A stretch of 64,000 nucleotides of DNA, from the NCBI GenBank assembly GCA_942159475.1, contig OW804097.1:109616582-109680581 (forward strand), read 5' to 3'. The notes beneath the pieces are model-generated. The model saw only the letters and a program-made list of their open reading frames with translations, searched no databases and had not been told where the DNA came from. The stretch comes from Sthenelais limicola (taxonomy: Eukaryota > Annelida > Polychaeta > Phyllodocida > Sigalionidae). Position numbers and translations under genes: made by a program. Shown here one piece after another: positions 1 to 11,400 of the stretch. Each line of letters opens with the position of its first letter. Within the stretch, counting starts at the first letter, position 1.

Positions 1-252
1 CACAAAATTGACTTTGGGAGTGCACAATTTTCATTTCTTACCCGAAACTGACTTTGGGACTGCACAAAATTCATTTCCTTGACAAAATTGACTTTGGTTC
101 TGAACAAAATTCATTTCGTAGACGAAATTGACTTTGGGACTGCACAAAATTCATTTCGTCTATGAAATTGACTTTGGGACTGCACAATTTTCATTTCGTA
201 GACGAATTTGACTTTGGCATTGCGCAAAATTCATTTTGTACACAAAATTGAT
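1..252. repeat. 40-bp tandem repeat (satellite), cut by left edge
   Basis: The word GACTTTGG recurs at 10, 50, 90, 130, 170 and 210, an exact 40-bp period giving about six units. Each unit also carries CAAAATTCATTTCGT-like sequence. The junction ATTTCGT-AG-ACGAAAT forms a perfect 7-bp inverted repeat in the better conserved units. The array continues past the left edge and decays into diverged CGAAAAT/ATTTTGTT words up to about 350. It is non-coding. Confidence 0.9.
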
Positions 253-2494
253 TGCTAAAGAACAAAATAACTATTTCGTTGATAAAATTACAATTTTGTT
301 CTTAAATGACCATTTTGTTAACGAAAATGGATTGTATTCAACAAAATTGTGAGGTTGACACTTTGCACTAAAAATGTTATTTAGACCCTAGCTTTCATTT
401 GGTACCAAGAACGAAAGTTTTGCACGAATTTGAAGTGACTGCCCCTACAGGCACCCTACTACCGTGCTCAGTCACAATGCTAACGTGCGGAAACCATGTG
501 TACCTTTCCCTCCATTGAGAGTATAATTATGAACAATGATAGTATGACAGGATATCTTTCTCCATTGATTCCTTAGGTCCATATCTAAATATGTTTGCCT
601 TGTTAAATTTAATTGTTTATGTAGTACGTGGTTGCTAACGCACAGTAACATAGGAAACTATACACGGCCTGGATGTGACCATCTATGTATTAAAGGGGAT
701 GCTTTGGTGTTGATAGCTTACATTATTTTCTTGTCTATGAAGTTTAATTGTGACTATACAATTGTAACTGGCTGTAAGTACGTATCTGCATGAAATGACC
801 CAATTCGCTTATCGCGAGAATGAGGTTAAAGAGAACTATTCCAAATAGGATAAATGGCGAACAAAGACATTCCATAGTACATCCTTTAGGCGATAATCCT
901 GTTAAATTTCCATTGTTATATTCTTTTCCATTGTTATATTCTATAAATAACAACAAAAGAATTAAGGTGGAAAAAGAACCTCCAGATGTGCACTAGCAAA
1001 ATGGCTATTGATCAGTTGGGAACAATTTAGATACTAACATTCGAAATTAATGCAGTGGGGAATTTATTCTTATAACCATTTATAAACATTACAAAAATAA
1101 GTTGAAAAGTATATGGGGAGGATTCAAGTTTTAGTGTCATACATGTATATTAATCTTAAAATCTGCTTCATGACAAATAATGCATGCTTATAAAATGTAA
1201 CAATATGTACGTACTAGTAATACAAGGGTATTGAATTAGGTTAACTATTGATGATTATAGTTGTAGGATTTGGTGTGGTATTGTATTTCTTTAATATATA
1301 TATATGGTGTTTCGGTCAGAAATTTCTGTGTTTGGTGTTTCTGCTACTTGTGTATTCATTTGACCCGTCGGGAAAAGCAACTTCTGTTATACGAGTACAT
1401 TATGTACTTAATTAAAATCAAATCTAACTAATTTAACTGTGGTATCACTAAGGAATCAATGAAAGACAAACAATGTATTCCCTCGCCGTGTCCAATATGG
1501 TGGAATAACCTAACAAACGCCTTGAAACCGGCCCTATATCCTTTAAGTTAAAATTAAGATTATCTTATTAAAAAGAAAAAAAGATATTTAAAGGAATAAT
1601 TCGGGAATACATGTTTTTCGAAACGGTAATAATCCACTGCTAACATTTGCAAATTGTCCACTTGTTATCTCTTGTTAAATCATTTCATTCCACACCTTTA
1701 TGTATAATACACATTTATCCCAATATATGTAACTAAAACCTCGAACCATGCTCGATGTCATGGCATGGTCAGTTCTGACAGATGGATAATTAACGGAAAT
1801 TAAGACGGATCCAGCCCTTTAACGTAAGACACAGTGTCCTCCCTTTGAATGGGGCGATATAGTTTACACAAGCAAATTTGTTTATATCATTATGTCTCTT
1901 TTCTTTTACAAAATAACAACAACTTACCTTGATTGGCAACGGATAGAGGGTGAATTCCAAACAGCCACAAAAGGTCTCTCCTGGCTCTCCTTGACAACCG
2001 GAGAGGAAGTTGTATAGAGAATAAAAACTAGCACAAAATGGAGGACCACTCTCTTCTTTTGAAACATCATCCTAGCTGTTCTGTGTATCTTTATAAACTC
2101 TAATCTCCCTTTGAAGATTATCAGGTCAATTCTGGCTGAGATGTATGGAGCTCTCTTCTACATCGTAGACAGAAACTTTAATATTGATTGTTGGTTGAAG
2201 TAGTCTTACGTAGATCTGAGTTTTAAGGCAACGTACGAAGACATCATTGAGTGATACACTACGTTTTTTCAAATGTTCTGATAAATATTATGTAATTGGC
2301 CTTTGATGCAATAAAAAAATGATTACGTAATATTACGCAATTTATGTGGTGTGATTTCATGAGTATTGATCATGGAATATTAATTATGAGTACCAAGAAT
2401 TATGTAATAATAGGTTAATCTGTAATTTCATGCATAATAGAGTAATACCATATTTTCTTCTTTTTCGTATAGATGTTAATAAGTTGTTAATGCG
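253..2494. other. intergenic, no gene seen
   Basis: AT-rich sequence with only short random open frames. I see no convincing exon, RNA gene or long repeat beyond the diverged end of the 40-bp array. Confidence 0.6.
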
Positions 2495-2706
2495 TACTGT
2501 ATTAATATTCGCGCAGTATTTATTTTCGCTAATTAGCGCACCCACCTTTGTGCGTAAAAATAAATCCAGCGCGACAGGTATAATTAACGCATAAACAAGG
2601 TGTAAGACTTCCTTGCTGGCTGCGCGAATTTAAATCAGCGCGAAAAGGTGTCAAAGTACTAAGTGCGCGAAAATTTATCTGCGCGAAAATAATAACATTT
2701 ACAGTA
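2495..2706. mobile_element. MITE with TACTGTA/TACAGTA ends
   Basis: The stretch is bounded by TACTGTA at the left and TACAGTA at the right. The inverted repeat continues inward to matching CGCGCAG and CTGCGCG blocks near each end. The interior carries several further GCGCGAA and TTCGCGC words. It has no coding capacity. Length about 212 bp and terminal inverted repeats fit a non-autonomous DNA transposon. Confidence 0.6.
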
Positions 2707-3441
2707 TAAATAAGTATCTATTAACTTAAACGAATATTTATATTTTATATTGTTACAAACTCTTAAAGCTACGGGTTTTAATCATAAGCACCGGGATAGT
2801 GCCAAGCCCCCTGTGGGAAGTAAATGTATGTTAAATGTACTAGTATTGAAATTATGCCAAGGATATGTGGTGTACTAGCCATTCATGCAGTTCCGATTGT
2901 CTTCAGAGATCTCCACACTCTCCATTCTCCAAACTCTCCATTCTCAATGTCCCTTGGATATTCGGTATAGCTCCTAAAAGGGGTGCAATTGCTAATTCTT
3001 TTTACACCAACGACAACACATGTTTAACTATCCGCAGCGGCAACTGAGAAAAATAATATCAAAAACTCTGTCTGTGTCAGCCAAAATCATGAAAACAACA
3101 TTTTTCCTTTTCTGAGTATCTTTGGTAATGCTGACTTGTATTTTAAACATCGCTTCCTTTCAAGTCGGGCTGTTTAGTGTTATGTCATAATTATTATAAC
3201 CACATGACAATAACAATGATAAATGATCAACAACACATAACAATGATTAACCACATGATTAGTAATTATTCCAAATTATCATTAACATTAATTATTAGTT
3301 ATTAGATTAATTAATCGCAGTAGGCCTAGAGAAGTCTGGTAAGAGGATCGGGTAACATCAAGGTTCCTAATCAAATGTACTAGCCATTCATGCAATGATT
3401 ATTACAATGTAGGCAAAAGGGAGAGTCGTTTCTGTAATGTA

Positions 3442-3682
3442 CATGGGTCAGATTTTCAGAAAATGTACAATTCGCATTCACCAATCCTCTGAAATAACCC
3501 ACATTTAAGACAAAAATGAGCTTCAAAATGCAGTTTAACATAACAGAAGTGATACTTTAAATCAATGCAATACCAAATATACTCAGATATATCCGGTATT
3601 CATCATTTTTCAGCCTAATTTAGGAGAATTTCCTAAATGTGTAGAGCTGCCAATTGTACATTTTCTGAAAATCTGACCCACA
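3442..3682 (+). mobile_element. MITE family A, copy 1 (complete)
   Basis: A 241-bp element flanked by TA on both sides. It starts TGGGTCAGATTTTCAGAAAA and ends with the inverted complement of the same sequence, TTTTCTGAAAATCTGACCCA. The TA duplication and short TIR fit a Tc1/mariner-type non-autonomous element. At least seven other full or partial copies occur in this window (3866, 4164, 13852, 26263, 41203, 41343, 55361), in both orientations. No coding capacity. Confidence 0.85.
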
Positions 3683-3865
3683 TATCATCTAGGGTGCCCT
3701 CATAATATTTAGGACAGATTCGTTAAAATTGACACGGTTCTCCCATTTATTGAGGAATAGGTGTGTCCACTTATTAAATATCAGACTTGTAATAATCTGT
3801 TTAAATAGTGGCTTTCACTAATGACTAAATAGATACCCTTACAGCTATGTACGAACTCAAATCTA

Positions 3866-4082
3866 GATGTGGGTGAAACCGCCAGAAAATGTACAATTTT
3901 TCTTCAGCAATTCTCTCAAATAAACCACATTCAAGACAATAATGATGTTCAAAATTTGCGATTGTTTGAATCAAGGCAATGCCAAATATTCTCAGATTTA
4001 CCAAGTATTGACCATGTTTCAGTCTAATGTAGCAGGATTTACTAAATATGTAAATCTGCCAATTTTCTGAAAATCTGACCCG
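3866..4082 (+). mobile_element. MITE family A, copy 2
   Basis: Same family as 3442-3682. The left end GTGGGTGAAACCGCCAGAAA is diverged and the right end TTTTCTGAAAATCTGACCC is well kept. TA lies at both flanks. Confidence 0.75.
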
Positions 4083-4163
4083 TATGCAGAGAGGAGAGAG
4101 TAACGTGTTAGTATGGAAGAGTTTCAGTTGAGTTTTAGTGAGATAACGTTGCTTCGGTCTATG

Positions 4164-4356
4164 CATTTTATTTAGCACATTCCGCTAAATTAGGTTAAAA
4201 AATAATATATTGGTATATCTGAGTATGTTTGGTTTCACGTTGATTCAGAAGATCTGTTAAGTTGAATCGTATTTTGAAACTCATTTTTGTCGTAAATTTG
4301 GGTTATTTTAAAGGATTTGTGAAGGTGAACATTAATTTTCAGTCGACTTCACCCAT
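4164..4356 (-). mobile_element. MITE family A, copy 3 (reverse, 5' truncated)
   Basis: Reverse-orientation copy of the 3442 family. It runs from a CTAAATTAGG-containing interior to a terminus reading TTCACCCATA, with the family's internal ATTTTGAAACTCATTTTTGTC block. One TIR is missing or heavily changed. Confidence 0.6.
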
Positions 4357-4511
4357 ATACAGAACATGTTTTAGAAGATGCGTCCATATGAGGCCGATCA
4401 GGCCTGTAGACATAGAAGCTTCTCGATTAATCAATTCTAGGTAAGATAAAGGAGCCCGCACTGTGTCAAACAATGTGATATCGACTGACAGAGATTTGCC
4501 TTTGTTTATTA

Positions 4512-4537
4512 CAGTAAAACCTGTCTATAACGGCACC
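4512..4537 (+). mobile_element. pogo/Tigger-like transposon end (fragment)
   Basis: A TA followed by CAGTAAAACCTGTCTATAAC resembles the terminal repeat of pogo/Tigger-type elements. I found no matching opposite end, so this is a solo fragment. Confidence 0.35.
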
Positions 4538-5689
4538 ATAAGATGGGAATAGATTGATCAATTAAAGGCAATATACATTCCAGACCCAGCCTCCCGCATT
4601 TGCATTTCCTCCCGCCCACCCGCATTTGAGACACAATCTCCCGCCCCGTCTCCCGCAAAAAAAACGATTGCAATCATGTCCAATTTCGACCATAAACTTT
4701 TGGGGAATACAGCCAAACTGCAGTTTTCCTAACTAGAGTCCACACATTGTCCGTCACATCAGTCGGTAACAGCAGAACCTCCTTGGTATTAACTACTTAA
4801 TGACAAAGTCTTGAAAGAGACTAGCCCACTAGCAATTAGCCTGCTCAGCTGTCCGAGTGAGCTCCGGGGCTAGTGCTGAATATTTTGGCTAACTAGCAAT
4901 AAGAATAGCTATGGTGAAAGTGGCGTGGAAGTGAAAAATAGCTTTGGGTATCCTCTCGGGATCTGCTGGTCGTGCTGACGCTTTCGGTAAGAGATTCGGA
5001 GAGCAATGAGTAAACACTGAATAAAATTGGGACGTATGTAAAGTTGTGGCCTTGACTTTGACTCGACCACAGCTTTTGGTTAATTAAAGTTTTATTTCAT
5101 AGAACCACTTCTGCCACACACCCTAAGTAATGGCTTAGGAACCCAACCATCCTTCTGAAACTCACTGAAGGGAATGGCCAGCCGGCCAGGGGAACTGATT
5201 CCCGGGAACTGATTACAGTGGGAGGGAGAGGGGAGGGAGATAACTAAGTGACCATTGGAGTGTCGATTTGGGATTGGATCATGCAGAGATAACTATGGCT
5301 CCCTGCCTCATTTTCATTTATTACTTATGTTAACCTGTTGCAGATTGGACCCTGAATATGTTAAGGCAATTAATTGGTCCAGTCAGGATGAGCCAATCAG
5401 ACCATTCTAGGTGTAATCTTGTTAGTATATAACCACCAAATGATGAACCTCTTCTTACTAGCTCAGTTCTGGACTTGAAACATAACCATCTGTGTGTGTT
5501 GCGTTGATTAAATTCTCACCCGACTGCCAACTCTAATTTTTTTACGAAGAATGACCCTGAATTCTTCAATATCATATTACGTAATTATGATGTAATAGTG
5601 ATTAACCACATTATTATTAATGACCTAAATTAACTGTCCTTTAATGACTCTAAAAGATTATAGAACTAGATATATTTTGTACATTTCAG
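4538..5689. other. intergenic, likely 5' region or first intron of the next gene
   Basis: No open frame of note. A splice acceptor (ACATTTCAG, AG at 5688-5689) lies four bases before the ATG at 5694. The esterase gene therefore probably has an upstream non-coding exon in or beyond this stretch. Confidence 0.5.
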
Positions 5690-5693
5690 GAGG

Positions 5694-7097
5694 ATGAAGC
5701 CCAACGTTATTACATTCCTAGCGTGCATAATATGTTCCTTACTATGCTATATGACTGTCCAATTAGCAATGAAAGGGACTTTTGCTAGAAATATAGTTAA
5801 TGCTATACATGGCTACCATAATAATATTACCGCCAATAAATACGACCAACAGCATTGTCTGTACCATATGGAACTTTGCTGGTTGAGGGATATCATAAGG
5901 GGCAAAGATGTGTTTGGCTTGGACCTGAGCCAGAGCAAGGACATATATAATTTAAGCCAAATATTCAGATACAAGGATTTGGATTTGATCACCGACAAAC
6001 GGTTCCATGGACCGAAAGCATTTGACAATAACAAATGGCTAGCCGTTGAATTACGTTTGATACGAGAAGTAAGGGAAAAGCACCGAGGACGCTGCTTAAA
6101 ATTGAATCTTCCAATAATTAAACAAGTGGGATTAACCACGATTTCAGACTACCAGGGAAGAAAATGTTCATTTGAATACAAGAAACATTTTTCCTATTCA
6201 AATTGGGTTTCATACATGGGAGGAAATATGAATGTTTATCTCAAGGAAACCATAAAGTCACATTGGTCTGGAAATCTCCGACCTAATTATTTGTTTGGTC
6301 TGATCAAAACAAATAGGACACAGAAAGAGTGTAAATGGAAAAACTTTAACCACATTACTCGAGTTTATGAGTTTTCATGTGCAGTTTATGAAACAGATTT
6401 CCTCATTGAAATACAGGCTGCACACATGGATATATCCAGTAGCCGTATAGGTTGTGGAAAACATAGGCAATATCATACAGTTGTTAAGATTAAAAGACAA
6501 GATATCCCAATATCAATTATGCACCAAGTGGAGAAGAATGTTGGTGAATTGGCACTTGAAGAGGCAAAATCTTGCTCACTGCAGAAACTTTCCAAACTTT
6601 CCTCTCCATGTCACTGGATCAGAAAGGACCAATGGTACTGGTTCTGTAACGGCTGTATCTTTGAGTACAACATCACCGAAAAACAGGCTAAATGCCTTGC
6701 AAATCTCTCAGTGACACTGATGGGAGACTCACATGCAGGGACTAGATGTGACGCCTTAAAATCCTACAAGTTCAAACAAATTTTTAACCTAAAAACCTTT
6801 ATGGCAATGCATCTTGTAGCCCAACTACAGGATTGGTGGCCTAGACAGGCCAATGTAACCAAATCTAAAGACTCTACAAATGTTCTCGTTTTGAACACCG
6901 GCCACCACGATCTTGCATATGTTGACCCAATATATTATATTGCCTTCATGGATGAAGTGTTCAACTTGATAAGGACAATCATCAAGAATTCAAGAATCAA
7001 AATCTTCTGGATTCAGATTACTCCCTTGGAGTGCTGGTATTGGAATGATGCAGCAAGAAACAATAGGGTAATACATGCTCTGGGCCCGCGCACATAA
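5694..7097 (+). CDS. PC-esterase/NXPE-like SGNH-type membrane protein, interrupted
   Basis: The open frame is 467 codons. A hydrophobic segment at residues 5-25 suggests a signal anchor (type II, Golgi/ER lumenal orientation), and several N-x-S/T sites follow. The C-terminal half has the marks of the PC-esterase family, an SGNH-like fold used by carbohydrate O-acyl-modifying proteins and by NXPE proteins: GDSH with the candidate nucleophile Ser at about residue 346, and NTGHHDL at about 401-407. The genuine frame ends at CTG 7080-7082; the last five residues (GPRT plus stop context) come from an inserted element. The rest of the domain, with the Asp-x-x-His motif, resumes at 8212. The copy is therefore truncated before its catalytic Asp/His. 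Start choice: first ATG just after a splice acceptor at 5689. Family assignment is from motifs only; the substrate is unknown. Confidence 0.7.
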   Translation: MKPNVITFLACIICSLLCYMTVQLAMKGTFARNIVNAIHGYHNNITANKYDQQHCLYHMELCWLRDIIRGKDVFGLDLSQSKDIYNLSQIFRYKDLDLITDKRFHGPKAFDNNKWLAVELRLIREVREKHRGRCLKLNLPIIKQVGLTTISDYQGRKCSFEYKKHFSYSNWVSYMGGNMNVYLKETIKSHWSGNLRPNYLFGLIKTNRTQKECKWKNFNHITRVYEFSCAVYETDFLIEIQAAHMDISSSRIGCGKHRQYHTVVKIKRQDIPISIMHQVEKNVGELALEEAKSCSLQKLSKLSSPCHWIRKDQWYWFCNGCIFEYNITEKQAKCLANLSVTLMGDSHAGTRCDALKSYKFKQIFNLKTFMAMHLVAQLQDWWPRQANVTKSKDSTNVLVLNTGHHDLAYVDPIYYIAFMDEVFNLIRTIIKNSRIKIFWIQITPLECWYWNDAARNNRVIHALGPRT

Positions 7098-8211
7098 AAA
7101 ACTAGACTTTAGACAATGTCTAGGCGAAAATCTTCAATAAAATCCCCAGCTTCAAGGACAATCTTGAAGTCTGATTTTGTTTTTGTCTCCGGTCTCTGAA
7201 AATTAGACAATATAATTGTCTCTTCAATTTTTGTCCTTATCTGCGGTAGTTTTCTGGTGGCTGGCAGTAGTTTTTTGCATAGAGATACATGCTATTTTGT
7301 AAGATTTGCAGCAGGTGCCCAGATAATGGAGAGACAATCAAAACGAGACAATTTTAAGTAGTTCTAGTCAATATATATTGTGTTCATAAAGCAGTTTGTC
7401 TATTGTCTCTGGGACAATTTTGCAGTCTCTGTGACAATTAGGAGTCCGAAAGACCAAAAACTAAGGACAGCTCCAATAGCTGTCCTTAGGTGGTTTTGTC
7501 TTGAAATGTTGGAGTTTTGTCACTAAATTCACAATTTGGAGACAATTTTGGTTGTTTTACATTGAATGCAGTTCATCTATTGTCTCTGGGACAATTCTAT
7601 TGTCTCTGGGACAATTTTGAGGCCGAAAGAAAAAAGAATTAAGGACAACTCAGATAGCTGTCCTCAGGTGGTTTTGTCTCGAAATATTGAATTTGTCACT
7701 AAAGTCACAATTTGGAGACAATTTTGGTTGCTTTACATTTCAGGCTGACTTGACCGCCAAACCACGCCAAAAACTACCGCCTGCCACCAGAAAACTACCA
7801 CAAATTAGGACAAAAGCTGAAGAGGCAAAATATTGTCTAATTTTCAGAGACTGGAGACAAAGACAAAATCAGGCTTCAAGGACAAGGACAATCTGACTTT
7901 ATGTGCACACCTTTTGAGATTGTCCTTGAAGCCAGGGATTTTATTGAAGATTTTTGCCTAGACATTGTCTAATTTCTTGAAAGTTTCAAAAAACCTTTGT
8001 TCATCACTGATTACTTGCTTGATTGCCCAGGTTAAATTCAAATCTATAGCAAAATTGTCTCCAAATTATGAATTTAGAGACAAAACTTCAACATTTTGAG
8101 TCAAAACTGCCTGAGAATGGCTATAAGGACAAATTTTTTATGAGCGCGGTTTTGTCTAGATTTGCTAAAAATTGTCTCGTTTCAATTGTCTCTTCTTTAT
8201 GTGCACGCCTG
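7083..8211. mobile_element. 1.1-kb inverted-repeat DNA transposon inserted in the esterase gene
   Basis: Both ends carry GCACATAAA in inverted orientation (left near 7088, right TTTATGTGC near 8196). A CTG triplet flanks each side. Longer inverted arms lie inside: TTAGACAATGTCTAGG near 7110 matches CCTAGACATTGTCTAA near 7960, and the GTAGTTTTCTGGTGGC block near 7250 has its complement near 7785. A further TTTATGTGCACACC at about 7898 suggests a nested or rearranged copy. GACAAT/ATTGTC words are very dense, as in subterminal transposase-binding repeats. There is no transposase ORF. Insertion length (1129) shifts the reading frame. Exact ends and target duplication are uncertain. Confidence 0.65.
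7391..7744. repeat. two tandem 177-bp units inside the inserted element
   Basis: GCAGTT plus CTATTGTCTCTGGGACAA begins at 7391 and again at 7568. Both units end with ACAATTTGGAGACAATTTTG and TTTACATT. Each unit holds a small hairpin; the first has perfect arms, AAGGACAGCT and AGCTGTCCTT. Confidence 0.8.
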
Positions 8212-8409
8212 CTGAATGATTGGACGGACCATGAGCTTAGACATATTGGAATAGAAATAATCCCTGCTTATGATATAATGATTTCCATGCCAGGACATAC
8301 TCTGGACTGCTCTCATCAAAGGTACACTACCAACCATTATCTTGCTGGCGAAGGTCTCGTTGGGGGAGCCATCATATCTGCTCTTATACAGAAGATGTGT
8401 CCAGTGTGA
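8212..8409 (+). pseudogene. C-terminal fragment of the PC-esterase-like gene
   Basis: This continues the protein that starts at 5694. Beginning at the CTG repeated from 7080-7082, the frame reads LNDWTDHELRHIGIEIIPAY and then contains LDCSH, matching the Asp-x-x-His motif expected at the end of a PC-esterase domain. It stops at TGA 8407-8409. It lies in another frame than the first part because of the 1129-bp insertion. No AG acceptor lies directly before the homologous sequence. An acceptor at 8239-8240 used with the GTAATA donor near 7069 gives a frameshift. Simple splicing therefore does not restore the protein. Confidence 0.6.
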
Positions 8410-11400
8410 AGTTTCAGGTGGGGAGAGGAGGCCGCTCACCTTATGAAAAACTTTTATTTTGGAACTCCACCTGTGTATCTAGGAGCTAGACCTATATTAA
8501 AGGTAAATGCCAGCATCATCAGCACTGCAACAGGCGGGAATTCAAGAAACTAATGCATGAAAAATACAAGTCACAATATTGTTTGCAAACTTCGTCTTGA
8601 GAAGCAACATGGTTGGGGGAATACAAAAAGCAAAAAAAAAGGATGTCATCATATTATTTTGTGTTCTAGGGCTGACTGAAGTTTAATTCCATTCACTATT
8701 GTCAATGGGGTAAACTCATCGTGATACAAGTTCAGCTGTATAACTTTTTTTAACTTTTTTTAGACCCCCTATTTTTTATAATTGGGAGGGTAGAATAAAA
8801 TGTCAGCTATGTATATGCAGATTTTAAAGAAAATTGCGTGATTCAATCATCTGTTATATTGGGAGCTATTGGGGGAAATTCCGGAAACACCGGTTTTCCC
8901 ATAGGCTTCTATAATGAACAGTAGTAAATTTCAGCAGTCCCTGAAACAAAGTTTTTGGGGCTTTTTGGGTTCCCACAACCATGTTCTTTCTAAATCCAAA
9001 GTTGAAAAAAAAATCCATGATTCCTTCATTTTTGATTAAACACTGGCATTTCTTTAAGGACAGTAATCCTGAGCACAAAGGTTGGACTAACCCTAAACCA
9101 ACCAACCAATAATTATGAACTACAAGATGTTGATTCTATTGGTTTAATTTCGTGAAAAAATGAGTTTTTCAGGTGCGTGAGAAGACAAAAATTAGTGAAA
9201 TATTCTCGAGATTGGGTGTTTTAAGATTAAGTATTTAAAACGCTAAAAAGTGCCCGCCGAGAAGTTTTGGTATCACTCCTGCTCAGGTTCAAGCAACAGT
9301 TTGACTGCACGTCCACATGGCAATGTTTATGTCTACATCAGTGTCAGGGAGTACACAGGGAGTGGCAGCGGACAAGTTGACGCCTTGTAAATGCAATTTA
9401 GATATTTTTTAGGCCCTGTCTTTTTATTGTTGTAGGCGCATGTTGAAATATTATATGGATATTATGTTTTTTAAAATTGCCTGCCTGCCCCCCCCCCCTA
9501 AATATTGCAAACCCAACCGCCCTCCCTGCCGCGTAGACATACATAGTATCTACGCGGCCAAACAAGTAGAGGATGAAAAAAAGAATTCTGTGTACATGCC
9601 ACTTTTTTTTCAAATGTGAGAAGGTATTGAGCATATGGAATAGTATCAGAAGTTGGGTTCAGGTTAATACAAAATTATATACCCAGAGTTATATCCACAT
9701 GAGATTAATAAACACCACATAATCATTGGGATAAGATGGAAGAACAATTAAGCATTAGTTTATGATAATGATTGAATTGAAATGAACTATTTTTTAATTG
9801 AAAATGTTTCTGAAGTCAGCTAGTGTGGGTACATAATTATTTGAACTATTATTAGATTTATGATATATGTATATATTATATATTATTGTTAAATTTAGTT
9901 TGATTATCTTGAATTTGAACCATGCGCCGGTGACGGTTTTTAATGAACCTTATTTCATTACAAGAATAACATTATTTCTCTCTATTTTTTAAGTATGATT
10001 TGAATTAGTAACTAAGAGTAATGTACTTGTTACATAATGTTTTTGACTGAAAGAAAAATATTAAATACAAAATACCAGCAAGAGTATGTACATTCGTTCG
10101 ATTTATATCCACCAGATGGCAGCACTGCCGCTGGACGTATTGTCGTGACGTAATTGATCTACCGCTCAATAATAAATAGTCGGGAAAGTCGTCTTACGTG
10201 TTTCAAATATTTTGTATCTGGGCTTGATATTTATCTTAGAAGTAATATAAGATATTTATCAATATTTAATAGGGTTACATTTCAGATCAATCAATACAGA
10301 AACTACACATAACGCGAATATTTCATGTGAAGCCTGGCTTTCATATATAAATACTGCATGAGTGATACAAGTATATTATTAACAAAGTTAAAACTGAAAG
10401 ATTTGGCTATACACATACATACCTACGTGTATTAAAAGTACGATTTTCGGGGAATTGAGTGCTACAATCTATTCATATTTACGAGCTCTCCTGTAATATT
10501 CATTCGGCTGTTTATTTTAAAAGTTTGAGACTGACCTAATAAGCTCTAATACGCAGCAAACTACAGTGAATTAAATGTTTTATTTCGCGATTCAGGGATG
10601 GTATAAATGTATATATCTTGAATTGTTTGCTAAATATATAATATATATCAGAATATTCGGACTGCAATTATAAAGCTGGTCTCTTAATTTCATCTGATTG
10701 AACTCCATTGATTGAACACCGTGTATACCTGTCTGCGATTCAATTGTCATTTTACGGAGTATTGGCTGTATAACATTTCTAAAAATAATGATACAAAAAT
10801 CAATCAACATTGCACCTTCAATCAACAATGAGTATTGTACCCTCGTTGCTTCAATCAACGACAGCTGGTTGCTTCAATCATCGACAGCAGGACCAAAACA
10901 AGCTCGGGAGGCTGAAGACAGTAGTCTCTCTTAAATGTGACTCGTTGCTTTAATTAAGAAGTAAATTAATTGATGAGGATGATTGTCAGAATACATGTTT
11001 TGAATATGGTGGTATAATATAGTCCTACATCAATGCGGGGTTACAAAATAACTCAAGTAAACCGTCTACTTTGAAATTATATAGTCGCTCTGACTTTTAT
11101 CCAGATAATTATTAGCTACATGTAATTGGTAGAAGATATAGGCTTAGCTTGTTCGCTACAGTATCTTCATAATTCCTAGACGAGTCAGCTGCCGCGCTTT
11201 GGGCCCGAAGAAATTCCAGGCTTTTCAATACCCATATCAGTGAGTTAAAAGAACCCAAATGACGGGACATATGACAAAAATGTTTTTTTAAAGATTTTAT
11301 ATCCATCACCTTTTTTCTAACTATCATTTTGTGAGTCCCTCAGTGTATGGTGGTGCAAGAGGGGTGGGCCAGGGGAAAGTCGACCAAAATGCCCATTTCC

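Noticed and set aside
7069..8240. The insert in the esterase gene as an ordinary intron
   Set aside because: No AG acceptor directly before the resumed homology; the nearest GT-AG pair shifts the frame; inverted terminal repeats favour a transposon.
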